Source: Candidatus Caldilinea saccharophila (GTDB lineage Bacteria > Chloroflexota > Anaerolineae > Caldilineales > Caldilineaceae). From it: a stretch of 64,000 nt of DNA. Under the pieces are notes generated by a model, which saw nothing but the letters and a program-made list of their open reading frames with translations, ran no database searches and was not told the DNA's origin. This document shows, in pieces, positions 20,334 through 33,677 of this stretch (its first letter is position 1; each line of letters begins with the position of its first letter). Location of the stretch: contig JADJVW010000008.1 in NCBI GenBank assembly GCA_016710365.1, positions 44,740 to 108,739 on the forward strand, given 5' to 3'. A program made the position numbers and the translations under genes.

Positions 20334-21392
20334 CTACACGATCTTGAGTTTCGGCTCCGGCAGGATGTTCTGCACGCTGATCTTGGCGGCGACGACGCGT
20401 GAAAAGTCGCGGAACGCCTTGGCCGTCTCGCTCTCCGGCGCCAGGATGACGATGGGTTCACCGCTGTCGCCGCCGACGCGCACCTGACTGTCGAGCGGAA
20501 TGCGCGCCAGGAAATCGACGTGCAGCCGCTTGGCCGCGTCCGCGCCGCCGCCGCTGCCGAAAATCTCGCCGCTCATATTCTCCACCACGCCCAGGATCGG
20601 CACCTCCAGCCGCTCAAAGGCGCGCGCGCCGCGCAACGCGTCGCTGACCGAAACCGCCTGCGGCCCCGTCACGATGATGCCACCGGTCAGTGGCACGCTC
20701 TGCGCCAGGCTGAGCTGGGCATCGCCGGTGCCGGGCGGCAGGTCGACGATCAAGTAGTCGAGCTCGCCCCAGTTTACATCGGTGAAAAGCTGCTGGATCG
20801 CCTTGTGCAGCATCGGCCCGCGCCAGACCACCGCCTCGCCTTCCGGCATCAGGAAGCCCATGCTGATCACCTCGACGCCGTACCGCTCGAAAGGCGTCAT
20901 CTTCTCGCGTTCGATGCGCGGCTGCCCCGACAGGCCAAACATCATCGGGATGTTGGGGCCGTAGATGTCGGCATCGAGCACACCGACCTTGGCGCCGTCG
21001 AGCGCCAGGCTCACGGCCAGGTTGGTGCTCACCGTGCTCTTGCCGACGCCGCCCTTGCCCGACGCCACCGCGACGATGTTCTTGACCGGAATGTTGAGCT
21101 TGCCGATGATGCGGTGATCCTGGCGCACGTCGGCGGTGAAGCGCACATTGACCGTACTGACCCCGCCAATCGCCTTGACAGCCGCAATCGACTCTTGCTC
21201 CATCTGTGCGCGCAGCGGGCACGCCGGCGTCGTCAGCACGATCGTGAAGCCAACGTCGCCGCCGCTGATCGTGAGGTCGCGGATCATGTTGAGGCTGACC
21301 AGATCGTTGTGCAGTTCCGGCTCCTGCACCGTGCCGAGGGCTTTCATGACTGCATCCTGAGTTAAGCCGTTGTTTTTGTTATTTCCAAACAT
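20334..21392 (-). CDS. Mrp/ApbC-type P-loop ATPase, Fe-S carrier family
   Basis: 352 residues. The N-terminal MIP18/DUF59-like domain (~8-90) is followed by the deviant Walker A motif GKGGVGKSTVSTNLA, DADIYGPNIPMMFG and DLPPGTGDAQL, all typical of Mrp/ApbC/NBP35 proteins that load Fe-S clusters onto apoproteins. The usual CxxC loop after ENMS is absent: the sequence goes directly from ENMSG to EIFGSGGG. A bridging cluster in the normal position is therefore not expected. AGGAAG precedes the ATG at 21392. Confidence 0.88.
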   Translation of the reverse strand: MFGNNKNNGLTQDAVMKALGTVQEPELHNDLVSLNMIRDLTISGGDVGFTIVLTTPACPLRAQMEQESIAAVKAIGGVSTVNVRFTADVRQDHRIIGKLNIPVKNIVAVASGKGGVGKSTVSTNLAVSLALDGAKVGVLDADIYGPNIPMMFGLSGQPRIEREKMTPFERYGVEVISMGFLMPEGEAVVWRGPMLHKAIQQLFTDVNWGELDYLIVDLPPGTGDAQLSLAQSVPLTGGIIVTGPQAVSVSDALRGARAFERLEVPILGVVENMSGEIFGSGGGADAAKRLHVDFLARIPLDSQVRVGGDSGEPIVILAPESETAKAFRDFSRVVAAKISVQNILPEPKLKIV

Positions 21393-21584
21393 TTTATCTT
21401 CCTTTGGTGTAGAGGCGATGAGCTAGCGTACATCATGCCGGTGTATCGCCTTTTTTGCTGCGCTCGATAAAGCGTAGCCGGATATTGATCAATGATCGGT
21501 GACTTATATCACGAATAAACAAATCTCAGCATTCATAAATCTCGCACAAAGCCAAGCTGACGATTTTTCTCTCCGCTTTTCTCC

Positions 21585-21647
21585 GTGTTCTCTGTGTCTT
21601 CGTGTGAGACGAGATTTGACTTTCTCACACGAAGACACAGAGAACAC
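21585..21647. repeat. 25-bp perfect inverted repeat, ACACAGAG word family
   Basis: Arms 21585-21609 and 21623-21647 are exact reverse complements (words GTGTTCTCTGTGTC and GAAGACACAGAG) around a 13-nt loop. It lies 12 nt before the 3' end of the amidohydrolase gene and downstream of nothing on the plus strand. It is a hairpin-forming member of the family also seen at 9.7, 44.1, 45.2 and 60.2 kb. Confidence 0.7.
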
Positions 21648-21658
21648 TGCGCTTTCGT

Positions 21659-23065
21659 TTATATGGGCCGCCACTTTCCACGCCGCGCCAACAGCCGTTC
21701 GGTGCCGGCGCGTGCGGCAAGCGCTTGTGCAGCGCGCTGCGCGTCACGCAGCAACTGCGCCTCGTCGAGATGGACAAACTGCCTGCCTTCCATCAGCACG
21801 CGGCCATCGACGACCACTGTCTCCACATTGGACTGACCGGCCGAATAGACGAGCGTCGCCACCGGGTCATGGACAGGGATCGCTTTCGGCGTGAAGGGAT
21901 CGACGAGAAAAAAGTCGGCCTTCTTGCCCACCCTCAAAGAGCCGATCTGCTCGGCCAGGCCCAGCGCGTGTGCGCCGCCGCGCGTCGCCCAGTCGAGCGT
22001 GCCTTGCGCCAGCACGCAGGATGCGTCCATCCGCCCGACCTTTTGCAACAGCGCGCTGAACTTGAGCGTCTCCAGCATATCCTGACAGTTGTTGCTGCCG
22101 GAGCCATCGGTCGCCAGCCCAATCGTCAGCCCTAAATCTGCCATCCGCACGATCGGGGCGATGCCAGAACCCAAATACATGTTACTCACGGCATTGTAGG
22201 CGACCGACACAGCGTGTTGTTTGAAGAGGTCAATGTCTGCGTCGGTCATGTGAACGCAGTGTACGGCGATAAAATCCGGCCCCAGCACGCCTGTCTCGGC
22301 AAGCATGGCAATGGTGTTGCGTCCCCAAAGCTGCTGCGCGGCCACGTTGTCGTAAGGCGACTCGTTGACGTGCATCGTGATCGTCATGCCGGTGGCGTCA
22401 GCGACGCGTCGCGTGGCGCGCAGCCCCTGCTCCGTCACGCCCCAGATCACGCCGATCGCCAGGCCGATGTCCAGCCTTCCATCGCCGGCGCCGGCATGGT
22501 CGTGCTGGAGCGTCTGGGCATGCGCCAACGCCTCTTCGGCGGGCTGGCACAGCGCCGGGGGAAAGCCCATCGGCGCGCCGTTGTCGACAATCGTGCGTGT
22601 ATAGCGGCCACGCAGCCCGCTGTCCACCATCGCCTGGATCACCGCGGTGTGCAGCGCGGGGTCGCGCAGCGCGTAATTGAAATCCATGACCGTCGTGGCG
22701 CCGCTGCGCAGGTTTTCCAGGCAGCTCACCATCGCCAGCAGATAGGCTTCCTCGGCGTTCATGGCGGCCGCGGTGGGGAAGGTCACGGCCTGCACCCACT
22801 GCTCGACGGCCATATCTTCGCCCAGCCCCTTCACCGCCGACTGGAAGAGGTGCGTGTGGATGTTCAGCAGCCCCGGAAAGAGCGCTTTTCCTGTGGCGTC
22901 GATGGTACGCGCCGCGGTGAACGCAAGGTCGATTTCAGCCGTCGCGCCGAGGGCAGCGATTTGATTGCCGCGCACTGCCAACGCACCATCCTCGATAACG
23001 CGGCGTGCGTCGTCCTGGGTGATGATCAAGGCGTGGCGGATGAGCAGGTCAACGGTTTGCTTCAC
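21659..23065 (-). CDS. Amidohydrolase family deaminase (8-oxoguanine/guanine deaminase-like)
   Basis: 468 residues. The amidohydrolase metal site is complete: NIHTHLFQSAVKGL, the later HVNESPYD, HCVHMTDAD and the catalytic ATDGSGSNN. The family (ATZ/TRZ type) hydrolyses ring or exocyclic amino groups of purines, pyrimidines and triazines. The neighbouring purine-type genes favour a guanine, 8-oxoguanine or related deaminase, but the substrate is not proven. The start is GTG at 23065 with AAGGA upstream. It follows the XRE-cupin gene by 14 nt, and the two are probably co-transcribed. Confidence 0.82.
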   Translation of the reverse strand: MKQTVDLLIRHALIITQDDARRVIEDGALAVRGNQIAALGATAEIDLAFTAARTIDATGKALFPGLLNIHTHLFQSAVKGLGEDMAVEQWVQAVTFPTAAAMNAEEAYLLAMVSCLENLRSGATTVMDFNYALRDPALHTAVIQAMVDSGLRGRYTRTIVDNGAPMGFPPALCQPAEEALAHAQTLQHDHAGAGDGRLDIGLAIGVIWGVTEQGLRATRRVADATGMTITMHVNESPYDNVAAQQLWGRNTIAMLAETGVLGPDFIAVHCVHMTDADIDLFKQHAVSVAYNAVSNMYLGSGIAPIVRMADLGLTIGLATDGSGSNNCQDMLETLKFSALLQKVGRMDASCVLAQGTLDWATRGGAHALGLAEQIGSLRVGKKADFFLVDPFTPKAIPVHDPVATLVYSAGQSNVETVVVDGRVLMEGRQFVHLDEAQLLRDAQRAAQALAARAGTERLLARRGKWRPI

Positions 23066-23079
23066 AGAAGATCCTTATC

Positions 23080-23688
23080 TCAAAAGATCGGCGGTGTGAT
23101 GGCGGACAGAAAGACCGCCTCTTCTTCCCCAACGGCGCTGATCTCGCGCAGTGCAAAACCCTGGATATAGATGCTGTCCCCCGCTTCCAACAGGTATTCC
23201 TGTTCATGAAGCACGATGCGCAGCCTGCCTTCCATCACATAGAGACATTCTTCCGACGCCATCTTTGGGGTGCGGGCGACATTGCCAGCCGCCGCCTTCA
23301 CGCGCGAAATGAATACTTCCAGTCGATTGCGCAAATTGGGGACAAGCAACTCGCTGGTCACGTCACCCGGCGGAAAGGTGATCTGAATTCGCTCGGTGCG
23401 GCGCACGACCGGATTCTGCGCGCCGACCGCCGGATAGGCATCGACCGAAAAATAAAACTGCGGCACTTCCAGGGCTTCCGCAATGCGGTAAAGCGAGTCG
23501 AGTGAAGGGTTGTTGATATTACGCTCGACCAGGCTGAGAAAGCTGGCGGAAAGATCCGTGCGCGCGGCCAGCTCTTCAAGGCTCAGCCCCAGTTCCTTGC
23601 GCCGTTCGCGCATACGTTCTCCCAGCGGGTGAAGCGGATCGCCGGAGGAAGAAGCTACTTTGCGGGTGCTTGGTGGATGGGCGGACAT
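23080..23688 (-). CDS. XRE-family HTH regulator with C-terminal cupin
   Basis: About 202 residues. The HTH domain spans ~25-80 (RMRERRKELGLSLEELAA, SASFLSLVERNINNPS), and a cupin effector domain spans ~125-200 (SEECLYVMEGRLRIVL, LEAGDSIYIQGF). Such regulators sense small polar metabolites, often controlling amine or purine catabolism. I chose ATG 23688 because a promoter ends 6 nt upstream, giving a leaderless message. It probably regulates the amidohydrolase behind it and the divergent molybdenum hydroxylase operon. Confidence 0.87.
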   Translation of the reverse strand: MSAHPPSTRKVASSSGDPLHPLGERMRERRKELGLSLEELAARTDLSASFLSLVERNINNPSLDSLYRIAEALEVPQFYFSVDAYPAVGAQNPVVRRTERIQITFPPGDVTSELLVPNLRNRLEVFISRVKAAAGNVARTPKMASEECLYVMEGRLRIVLHEQEYLLEAGDSIYIQGFALREISAVGEEEAVFLSAITPPIF

Positions 23689-23724
23689 GGCGCGAGTGTA
23701 CACCCGATGGCTTGTTTCTGTCAA
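23689..23724 (-). promoter_or_regulatory. Sigma70-type promoter giving a leaderless XRE-cupin transcript
   Basis: On the minus strand, TTGACA (23724-23719) and TACACT (23700-23695) are 18 nt apart. The expected start point, about 7 nt after the -10, falls on the A of the ATG at 23688. No ribosome binding site can fit between them. Confidence 0.6.
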
Positions 23725-23741
23725 TCAATTCTTGAGTGTTA

Positions 23742-23756
23742 CTGGAATGATTCCAG
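23742..23756. promoter_or_regulatory. Candidate operator palindrome CTGGAAT-G-ATTCCAG
   Basis: A perfect 7-1-7 inverted repeat 17 nt upstream of the -35 box of the XRE-cupin gene, in the divergent control region. Its position suits binding by a dimeric HTH regulator, perhaps the XRE-cupin protein itself. Confidence 0.45.
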
Positions 23757-23834
23757 CCACACTTGATCGGGCCGGCGCCCGTGCAGAAGTGCGCGGCTGA
23801 AAAATTGGGGGGGCGTTCCAAAATTTTGGCGAGA

Positions 23835-23900
23835 ACGTCCCCGGCACTGGTCAGGAGGACTTGGTTAAACGGGACCGCGTCTGACCAGCGCCGGGGACGT
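23835..23900. repeat. 20-bp inverted repeat ACGTCCCCGGC...
   Basis: Arms 23835-23854 and 23881-23900 are complementary with a single mismatch, separated by 26 nt. It sits in the divergent control region and could form a hairpin or a cruciform. Confidence 0.6.
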
Positions 23901-24081
23901 AACAAAAACTCGACGCACACCCGAAAAATCTGGCAGAGTTGCACGCGTAAGGGTTAGGACGTAAGATAATGAGCCATGGACTATCTGGTTCCGGCGCGCC
24001 CTCGTTGCTGGCTCTTCCTCTTGAAGGATGAAAGGAGCTTGAAGCCATGACTTGAGGCAGGCTTGAATTTTTGAGCGAGGC

Positions 24082-24110
24082 TTGACATGCCTGCATCTTT
24101 ATGTTACTGT
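24082..24110 (+). promoter_or_regulatory. Candidate promoter of the molybdenum hydroxylase directon
   Basis: TTGACA (24082-24087) is followed after 17 nt by TACTGT (24105-24110). The -35 is perfect and the -10 is weak, as expected for a regulated promoter. It lies 168 nt before the first ATG. Confidence 0.5.
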
Positions 24111-24277
24111 TTTTTCTGCCCCTACGGTTTGATGTGCAAGTGTTCCCTATTTCAAAAGAATGCAACGATTTGACCAGGAATACCACCGCGTTTTATGAAC
24201 AAAGTGACTGGCTGACGGCCAGCAATCTGGTTTTTGGTTGAATCGCTGCCAAACTATCATCGTTCAACGGAGGCTCT

Positions 24278-25089
24278 ATGCCACGCAACATCCGTGAATT
24301 TCACCGGGCGCCAACCTCTGCCCGCGCGCTTGAGCTGCTTGGACGCGTTGCAACGCCAACCGCGGCGCTTGTTCCTGGGCCGCGCCTGCCCGATCCGCTC
24401 TTTGCCCATGCCGAGGCAGTGGTTGATCTGCGCGCCCTGCCTCTAAATAACATGCGCGTGGAGAAGGATGAGATTTATCTCGGCGCACTGGTGGATCTGC
24501 AAAGCATGGTGAAATCGACAACGCTGGCCGCGGTGGCGGACGGCATTCTGGGGGAGGCCGCCGCGCTGGCCGCCCATTTTGGGCTGCGCAACCTCGCCAC
24601 CATCGCCGGCGCCATCGACGGTGCAACCGATGCGCCACCCGGCCCGCCCGAAGTGCTGCTGGCGCTGTTGGCGATGGGGGCAGAAGTGACCACGCTGGCG
24701 CACGGCGACCGTCGCACGCCGCTGGTCAGCTACCGCCCGGCAAAAGAGGACGCACTCTGCGAAATCATCCTTCCCATCGGCGCGCCGATGCGCGGCGCGC
24801 TGGCGCGCGTCGCACGCTCGCCGCTCGATCAGGCCATCGTGGCTGTGACGGCAGCCATCACGCCGACAAGGGCGCGTGTCGCCGTGGCCGGCGCAGCTCC
24901 CGCCGCGTTCGTCGTGGAGGCGAACGCGGGGACAGAGCCGGCCACGACCGTGGCGGAACTGGTTAACGCCGTGGCCGCGCACGTAGCGCCACAGGGCGAC
25001 TACCGCGGCAGCGCAGCCTATCGCCGCGCCATGGCCGAGGTGCTCGCCCGGCGCGCCCTCACCCAGGCCTTTTCCAACGAGGCAAACTC

Positions 25090-25093
<4 letters not shown>
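24278..25093 (+). CDS. FAD-binding subunit of molybdenum hydroxylase (YgfM/CoxM-like)
   Basis: 271 residues. It matches the FAD subunit/domain of the xanthine dehydrogenase family by position and by ALVDLQSMVKS and FGLRNLATIAG near the middle. The usual FAD motifs are weak: the first (AGGTDL-like) reads LVPGPRLP and the second (TIGGN) reads TIAGAIDG. FAD binding may therefore be altered. GGAGG precedes the ATG, and its stop overlaps the next gene as ATGA, so the two subunits are coupled. It would carry electrons from the 2Fe-2S centres of the XdhD-like protein. Confidence 0.78.
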
Positions 25094-28024
<2,931 letters not shown>

Positions 28025-28027
<3 letters not shown>

Positions 28028-28071
28028 TCTCCAATCTCCAATCTCTACGCTCAAGTTGAGATTGGAGATTA
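28025..28071. repeat. CCAATCTC-word hairpin overlapping the hydroxylase stop
   Basis: TAATCTCCAATCTC (28025-28038) pairs exactly with 28058-28071. The TAA stop of the hydroxylase gene is the first three bases of the arm. Same word family as 32.5 and 42.5 kb. Confidence 0.65.
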
Positions 28072-28090
28072 TCAGAAACGAGTGAAATCC

Positions 28091-29070
<980 letters not shown>

Positions 29071-29074
<4 letters not shown>

Positions 29075-30059
29075 CCGACTCTTCAATACGCACGCGTACC
29101 TACGGGCAAGCGCTCAACGAGGCGCTCGACCTGGCGATGGGGCGCGATGAGAGCGTCTTTCTGCTGGGCGAAGACATCGGCGAGATGGGCGGCGACTTTG
29201 GCGTCACGCGCGGGCTGTGGACCAAGTATGGCGCCGAACGGGTGCGCGATACGCCGCTCTCCGAGGCCGCCATCGTCGGTGCGACGGTCGGCGCGGCGAT
29301 GGTGGGGATGCGCCCCGTCGCCGAGATCATGTTCGCCGACTTCCTGGGCGAGTGCTACGACCAGCTTGTCAACAACGCGGCCAAGATGCATTACATGTTC
29401 GACGGCCAGTTCAAGGCGTCGATTGTGGTGCGCACCGCGTGCGGCGGCGGCTTTGGCGGCGGCCCGCACCATTCGCAGTCGGTGGAGGGCTGGTTTCTCA
29501 ACGTGCCGGGGCTGGTGATCGTGGCGCCGGCGACGCCGTTGATGCCAAGGGGCTGCTGATCGCCTCGATTGAGGACGATAACCCGATCCTCTTTCTCGAG
29601 CACAAGGCGCTCTACCGCGTCAAGGGGGACGTGCCGGAAGGCTACTACACCACACCGCTGGGCAAGGCCGTCGTCGCGCGCGAGGGCAAAGATGTCACCG
29701 TTGTCGCCACGATGAAGATGGTGCACGAAGCGCTGGCTGCGGCCAATGAGCTGGCCGGCGAAGGCATCGATGTCGAGGTGGTTGACCTGCGCACGATCCG
29801 CCCCTACGACGCGGAAACGGTGCTCGCGTCGGTGCGCAAAACTGGCCGCGCGGTCGTCGCCAATGAAGCGCCCAAGATTGGCGGGTTGGCCGGCGAACTT
29901 AGCGCAACGATCGGCGAGGAATGTTTCCGCGATCTCAAGGCGCCGGTCATACGCGTCGCCGGCCTCGACACACCGATCCCCTTCTCGCTGGTGCTGGAGA
30001 AGTACATCCTCCCCGGCAAGGAGCAGATCGTCGCAGGTATCCGCAGCGTGATGAAATAG
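29071..30059 (+). CDS. TPP-dependent dehydrogenase E1 beta, frame break near 29540
   Basis: About 329 residues when joined. The first part has LLGEDIGEMGGDFGVTRGL, FADFLGECYDQLVNNAAKM and GGGPHHSQSVEGWF; after the break GLLIASIEDDNPILFLEHKALY and VEVVDLRTIRPYD continue the family exactly. As written, the first frame stops at 29559 (LMPRGC) and the rest is open in another frame. One missing base after ACGCCG at ~29537 would restore TPVDAKGLLIAS. It forms the alpha2beta2 E1 with the preceding gene. Its TAG stop lies inside the arm of the hairpin at 30057. Confidence 0.85.
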
Positions 30060-30139
30060 AACGCGGATAACGCGGATTCAGCGGATCAACACGGATTTAA
30101 TCCGTGAAAATCAGCCCAATCCGCGTTATCCGCGTTCTA
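30057..30139. repeat. 22-bp perfect CGGAT-word hairpin with nested palindrome
   Basis: Arms 30057-30078 and 30118-30139 are exact reverse complements. The loop holds a second palindrome, CACGGATT-T-AATCCGTG (30090-30106). The E1 beta stop codon is in the first arm. Same word family as 20.3, 33.6 and 42.9 kb. Confidence 0.75.
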
Positions 30140-30174
30140 TCCTTCCTGACTGTGCATGAAAAAGGAATGAAGCG

Positions 30175-30441
30175 ATGGCTATTGAAGTGATTCTCCCCAA
30201 GTGGGGGCTGACGATGGAAGAGGGCATGGTCGCCGAGTGGCGCAAGCAGGAAGGCGACGCCGTGGCCGAGGACGAGATCGTCGCCGACGTGGAGACGGAC
30301 AAGATCACCAACGAACTGCCCGCGCCCGGTTCCGGCATCCTGGCCAAGATCCTCGTGCCGGCGGGTGAAACTGTCGAGGTTGGCACGGTGCTGGCGTTGA
30401 TCGCAGCGGACGAAGAAGAAGCCGCGCAGCTTCGCCAATGA
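30175..30441 (+). CDS. Free-standing lipoyl-domain protein
   Basis: 88 residues, a single biotinyl/lipoyl domain: LPKWGLTMEEGMV and the lipoylation site VETDKITNELPAPGSG. It is separated from the E2 catalytic core that follows, whose ATG overlaps its stop (ATGA). AAGGAATGAAGCG precedes the ATG. It would act as the swinging arm of the dehydrogenase complex. Confidence 0.9.
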   Translation: MAIEVILPKWGLTMEEGMVAEWRKQEGDAVAEDEIVADVETDKITNELPAPGSGILAKILVPAGETVEVGTVLALIAADEEEAAQLRQ

Positions 30442-31130
30442 CAACCGATACTCACCGCAGCATCCCTGTTAAACAGACAACGCCGCTCAGCCGCGTGCGC
30501 AAGATGATGGTGCAGAGCATGCACGAGTCGGTGCAGCGCGCGGCGTTGAGCCAGGTGACGCGAGAGATGGACCTGTCCGCGGTGCAGGCCGCACGCGCGG
30601 CCGCGGGCGAACAGCGCCACTCGCTCAATACCTACATCTTGGCCGCGGTAGCGCGCACGTTGCCCAACCATCCGCTGCTCAACGCCGAGTTGGTCGAGAA
30701 CAACATCGTCACCTTTGACGCAGTCAACCTGGGCATGGCCGTGGCGGTGGCGGATGGGCTGGTGGTGACGGTGATCCGCGACGCCGACCAAAAGTCGCTC
30801 GATGAGCTGGCCGCCGCCGCCCATGACCTGGCCACACGCGCCCGCTCCGGCAAGCTCAAACTGGCCGACATCGAGGGCGGCGCCTTTACCGTCAGCAACC
30901 TGGGCATGTTCGGCGTGGATGGCGGTTTTCCGTTGCCGCGCCCGCCGGAAGGCGCGATCCTGCTGGTCGGGCGCGTGCGCGCACAACCGGCCCTCATCGA
31001 CGGCGCGCTGGCCGAACGCGCCGTCGCGTGGTTCAGCCTGACCTTCGACCATCGCTTTATCGACGGTGCGGCCGCGGCGGCCTTTTTGCAGGAAGTGCAG
31101 GAGCGGCTGATGGTGGGTACAACTGGATGA
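30438..31130 (+). CDS. 2-oxoacid dehydrogenase E2 acyltransferase core, no lipoyl or E3-binding domain
   Basis: 230 residues, catalytic domain only (normally ~230 of a 400+ residue E2). It has the SRVRKMMVQSM start of the core, FTVSNLGMFGVDGG, and the active-site DHRFIDGAAAAAFL with the catalytic His. The N-terminus lacks the peripheral subunit-binding domain that holds E1 and E3, and the lipoyl domain is the separate preceding gene. No E3 is in the window. The stop overlaps the next gene as ATGA. Confidence 0.88.
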   Translation: MTTDTHRSIPVKQTTPLSRVRKMMVQSMHESVQRAALSQVTREMDLSAVQAARAAAGEQRHSLNTYILAAVARTLPNHPLLNAELVENNIVTFDAVNLGMAVAVADGLVVTVIRDADQKSLDELAAAAHDLATRARSGKLKLADIEGGAFTVSNLGMFGVDGGFPLPRPPEGAILLVGRVRAQPALIDGALAERAVAWFSLTFDHRFIDGAAAAAFLQEVQERLMVGTTG

Positions 31131-31675
31131 GCGGCACCCTTTATCACATACGTCCCGTGATTGCCGACGACATAGCTTCTGTTGCATTGCTTCATGTCGC
31201 TGTCTGGCAAGAAGCGTACCGAGGCATGCTGCCAGATCCATTCCTGGATGCGATTTCAGTTGAACGCAGAGAAGCGATGTGGCGCCGAACCGTGGAAGAA
31301 CAGGATTCGCCTGCGCTGGTCGCGGAACATACCGGTCGCATTGTCGGCTTTTTGCTGGGCGGGCCGGCACGAGATGAAGACGCTGTCCAGGCGGTCACCA
31401 GCGAGATTTATGCGCTCTATGTTGCGCCCGATCGTTGGCGTACAGGAGCCGGCGCTCAGTTGATGCACGAGGGACTATCCGTGCTGCGTGAACAAAGTTA
31501 TCAAGAGGTGACGCTTTGGGTGCTCCGCGCCAATGAGCGCGCCAGGCGGTTCTATGAACGCATGGGTTTCCAAACTGACGGCAGCGAAAAAGTGGATGAG
31601 CGCTTCGGCGTCACCTTCGACGAAATTCGCTACCGGCTCGAATTTATTGAGCCGGTGAGAAGTAGTCTGACATGA
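31127..31675 (+). CDS. GNAT family N-acetyltransferase
   Basis: About 182 residues. The acetyl-CoA binding core is seen as EIYALYVAPDRWRTGAGAQL (motif A, slightly degenerate) and ANERARRFYERMGF (motif B). ATG at 31127 overlaps the E2 stop (ATGA), and the stop overlaps the next SDR gene in the same way, so it is firmly within the operon. Substrate is unknown; amine acetylation of an intermediate is possible. Confidence 0.85.
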   Translation: MSGTLYHIRPVIADDIASVALLHVAVWQEAYRGMLPDPFLDAISVERREAMWRRTVEEQDSPALVAEHTGRIVGFLLGGPARDEDAVQAVTSEIYALYVAPDRWRTGAGAQLMHEGLSVLREQSYQEVTLWVLRANERARRFYERMGFQTDGSEKVDERFGVTFDEIRYRLEFIEPVRSSLT

Positions 31676-32454
31676 CCAACTACACCTTTGATTTCACGAA
31701 TCAAACTGTTTTGATCACCGGCGGATCGCGCGGGATCGGCGCGGCGACGGCGCAGTTGTTCGCAGCGGCCGGAGCGCGCGTCGTCATCAACTATCGGGCG
31801 GATCAATCGGGCGCCGAGCAGGTCAGCGCCGAGATCGCAGCCGCCGGCGGCCAGGCCATGCCGTTGCAAGGCGATGCCGGCCACGAAGATGACGTGCGCC
31901 GGATGATGGCGACCGTGGGCAAGCAGTGGGGGCCGGTGCGCGTGCTAGTGCACAACGCCTCGGCGATCGACCGCTCCCCCTTTCTTGAAGCCACGCTGGA
32001 TGCCTTCGACGGGATGTTTGGCGCCAACGTGCGCGGGCCTTATCTGATGAGCCAGCTTGCCGCGCAGCAGATGGTCGCACAGGGGACGCCGGGCAGCATC
32101 ATCCACATCAGCACGATCCTGGCGCGGCAGACGATCCAGAAGCGCACGCTCTACGCCGCCACCAAGGGCGCGCTGGAATCGCTGACGCGTGCAATGGCGC
32201 TCGACCTGGCGCCGCACAACATCCGCGTCAACGCAGTGGCGCCGGGTCTCATCTACACGCAGGCGCTGCGCGACGGCATCGCGGCGCTGGGCGAGGAAAA
32301 TTTCACAAAGTACATCCCGTTCAAGCGCTTTGGCGACGCCGGCGAACTCGCCAGCGTCGTGGCTTTCCTGTCATCGGACGCGGCGAGCTACATCACCGGC
32401 GCCGTGATCCCGGTGGATGGCGGGCTTGGCGTGGTTGAGGCGGGACCGAAATAG
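31672..32454 (+). CDS. Short-chain dehydrogenase/reductase (FabG-like)
   Basis: 260 residues. It has the Rossmann motif ITGGSRGIGAATA, LVHNASA, catalytic Ser in HISTILARQ and YAATKGALE with the Tyr and Lys, then NAVAPGLI. It is an NAD(P)H-linked oxidoreductase of unknown substrate. ATGA coupling to the GNAT gene. It lies just before the methenyl-H4MPT cyclohydrolase gene. Confidence 0.88.
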   Translation: MTNYTFDFTNQTVLITGGSRGIGAATAQLFAAAGARVVINYRADQSGAEQVSAEIAAAGGQAMPLQGDAGHEDDVRRMMATVGKQWGPVRVLVHNASAIDRSPFLEATLDAFDGMFGANVRGPYLMSQLAAQQMVAQGTPGSIIHISTILARQTIQKRTLYAATKGALESLTRAMALDLAPHNIRVNAVAPGLIYTQALRDGIAALGEENFTKYIPFKRFGDAGELASVVAFLSSDAASYITGAVIPVDGGLGVVEAGPK

Positions 32455-32575
32455 AGATTAGAGATTAAGAGATTAGGAGAGTGGGGGATTGGGGGGGGAT
32501 TAAGCGGCTGAGGAGGTGAATGGCCGAACTCCCCAATCTCCAATCTCTCAATCTCCTAATCACCCATTCTCTCCA
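32455..32575. repeat. Imperfect CCAATCTC-word inverted repeat
   Basis: Starting right after the SDR stop, AGATTAGAGATTAAGAGATT words on one side face CCAATCTCCAATCTCTCAA words on the other. The arms (~40 bp) are imperfect because the words are spaced differently. Same family as 28.0 and 42.5 kb. Confidence 0.55.
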
Positions 32576-32591
32576 CCACACGAGGGCAACT

Positions 32592-33566
<975 letters not shown>

Positions 33567-33570
<4 letters not shown>

Positions 33571-33650
33571 CGCGGATTGTGCGGATGCACGCGGATCAGA
33601 ATAGAAATCCGCAGCGATCCGCCAAATCCGCGTCATCTGCGTGCTATTCT
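33567..33650. repeat. CGGAT-word inverted repeat overlapping the mch stop
   Basis: ATGACGCGGATTGTGCGGAT (33567-33586) pairs with 33617-33636 with about three mismatches; further CGGAT words extend it. The mch TGA is inside the first arm. Same family as 30.1 and 42.9 kb. Confidence 0.6.
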
Positions 33651-33677
33651 TTACCTGTATCACGAGGTGTTTGAGTC

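Larger units (their letters stand above)
23725..24277. other. Divergent control region between XRE-cupin and molybdenum hydroxylase operons
   Basis: This 553-bp stretch has no credible gene. It holds the operator palindrome (23742-23756), a 20-bp inverted repeat (23835-23900), a candidate promoter (24082-24110) and GGAGG before the FAD-subunit gene. The part after 23900 is more AT-rich than its surroundings. The leader downstream of the promoter is about 160 nt and could hold regulatory RNA structure; I do not recognise a known riboswitch. Confidence 0.5.
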
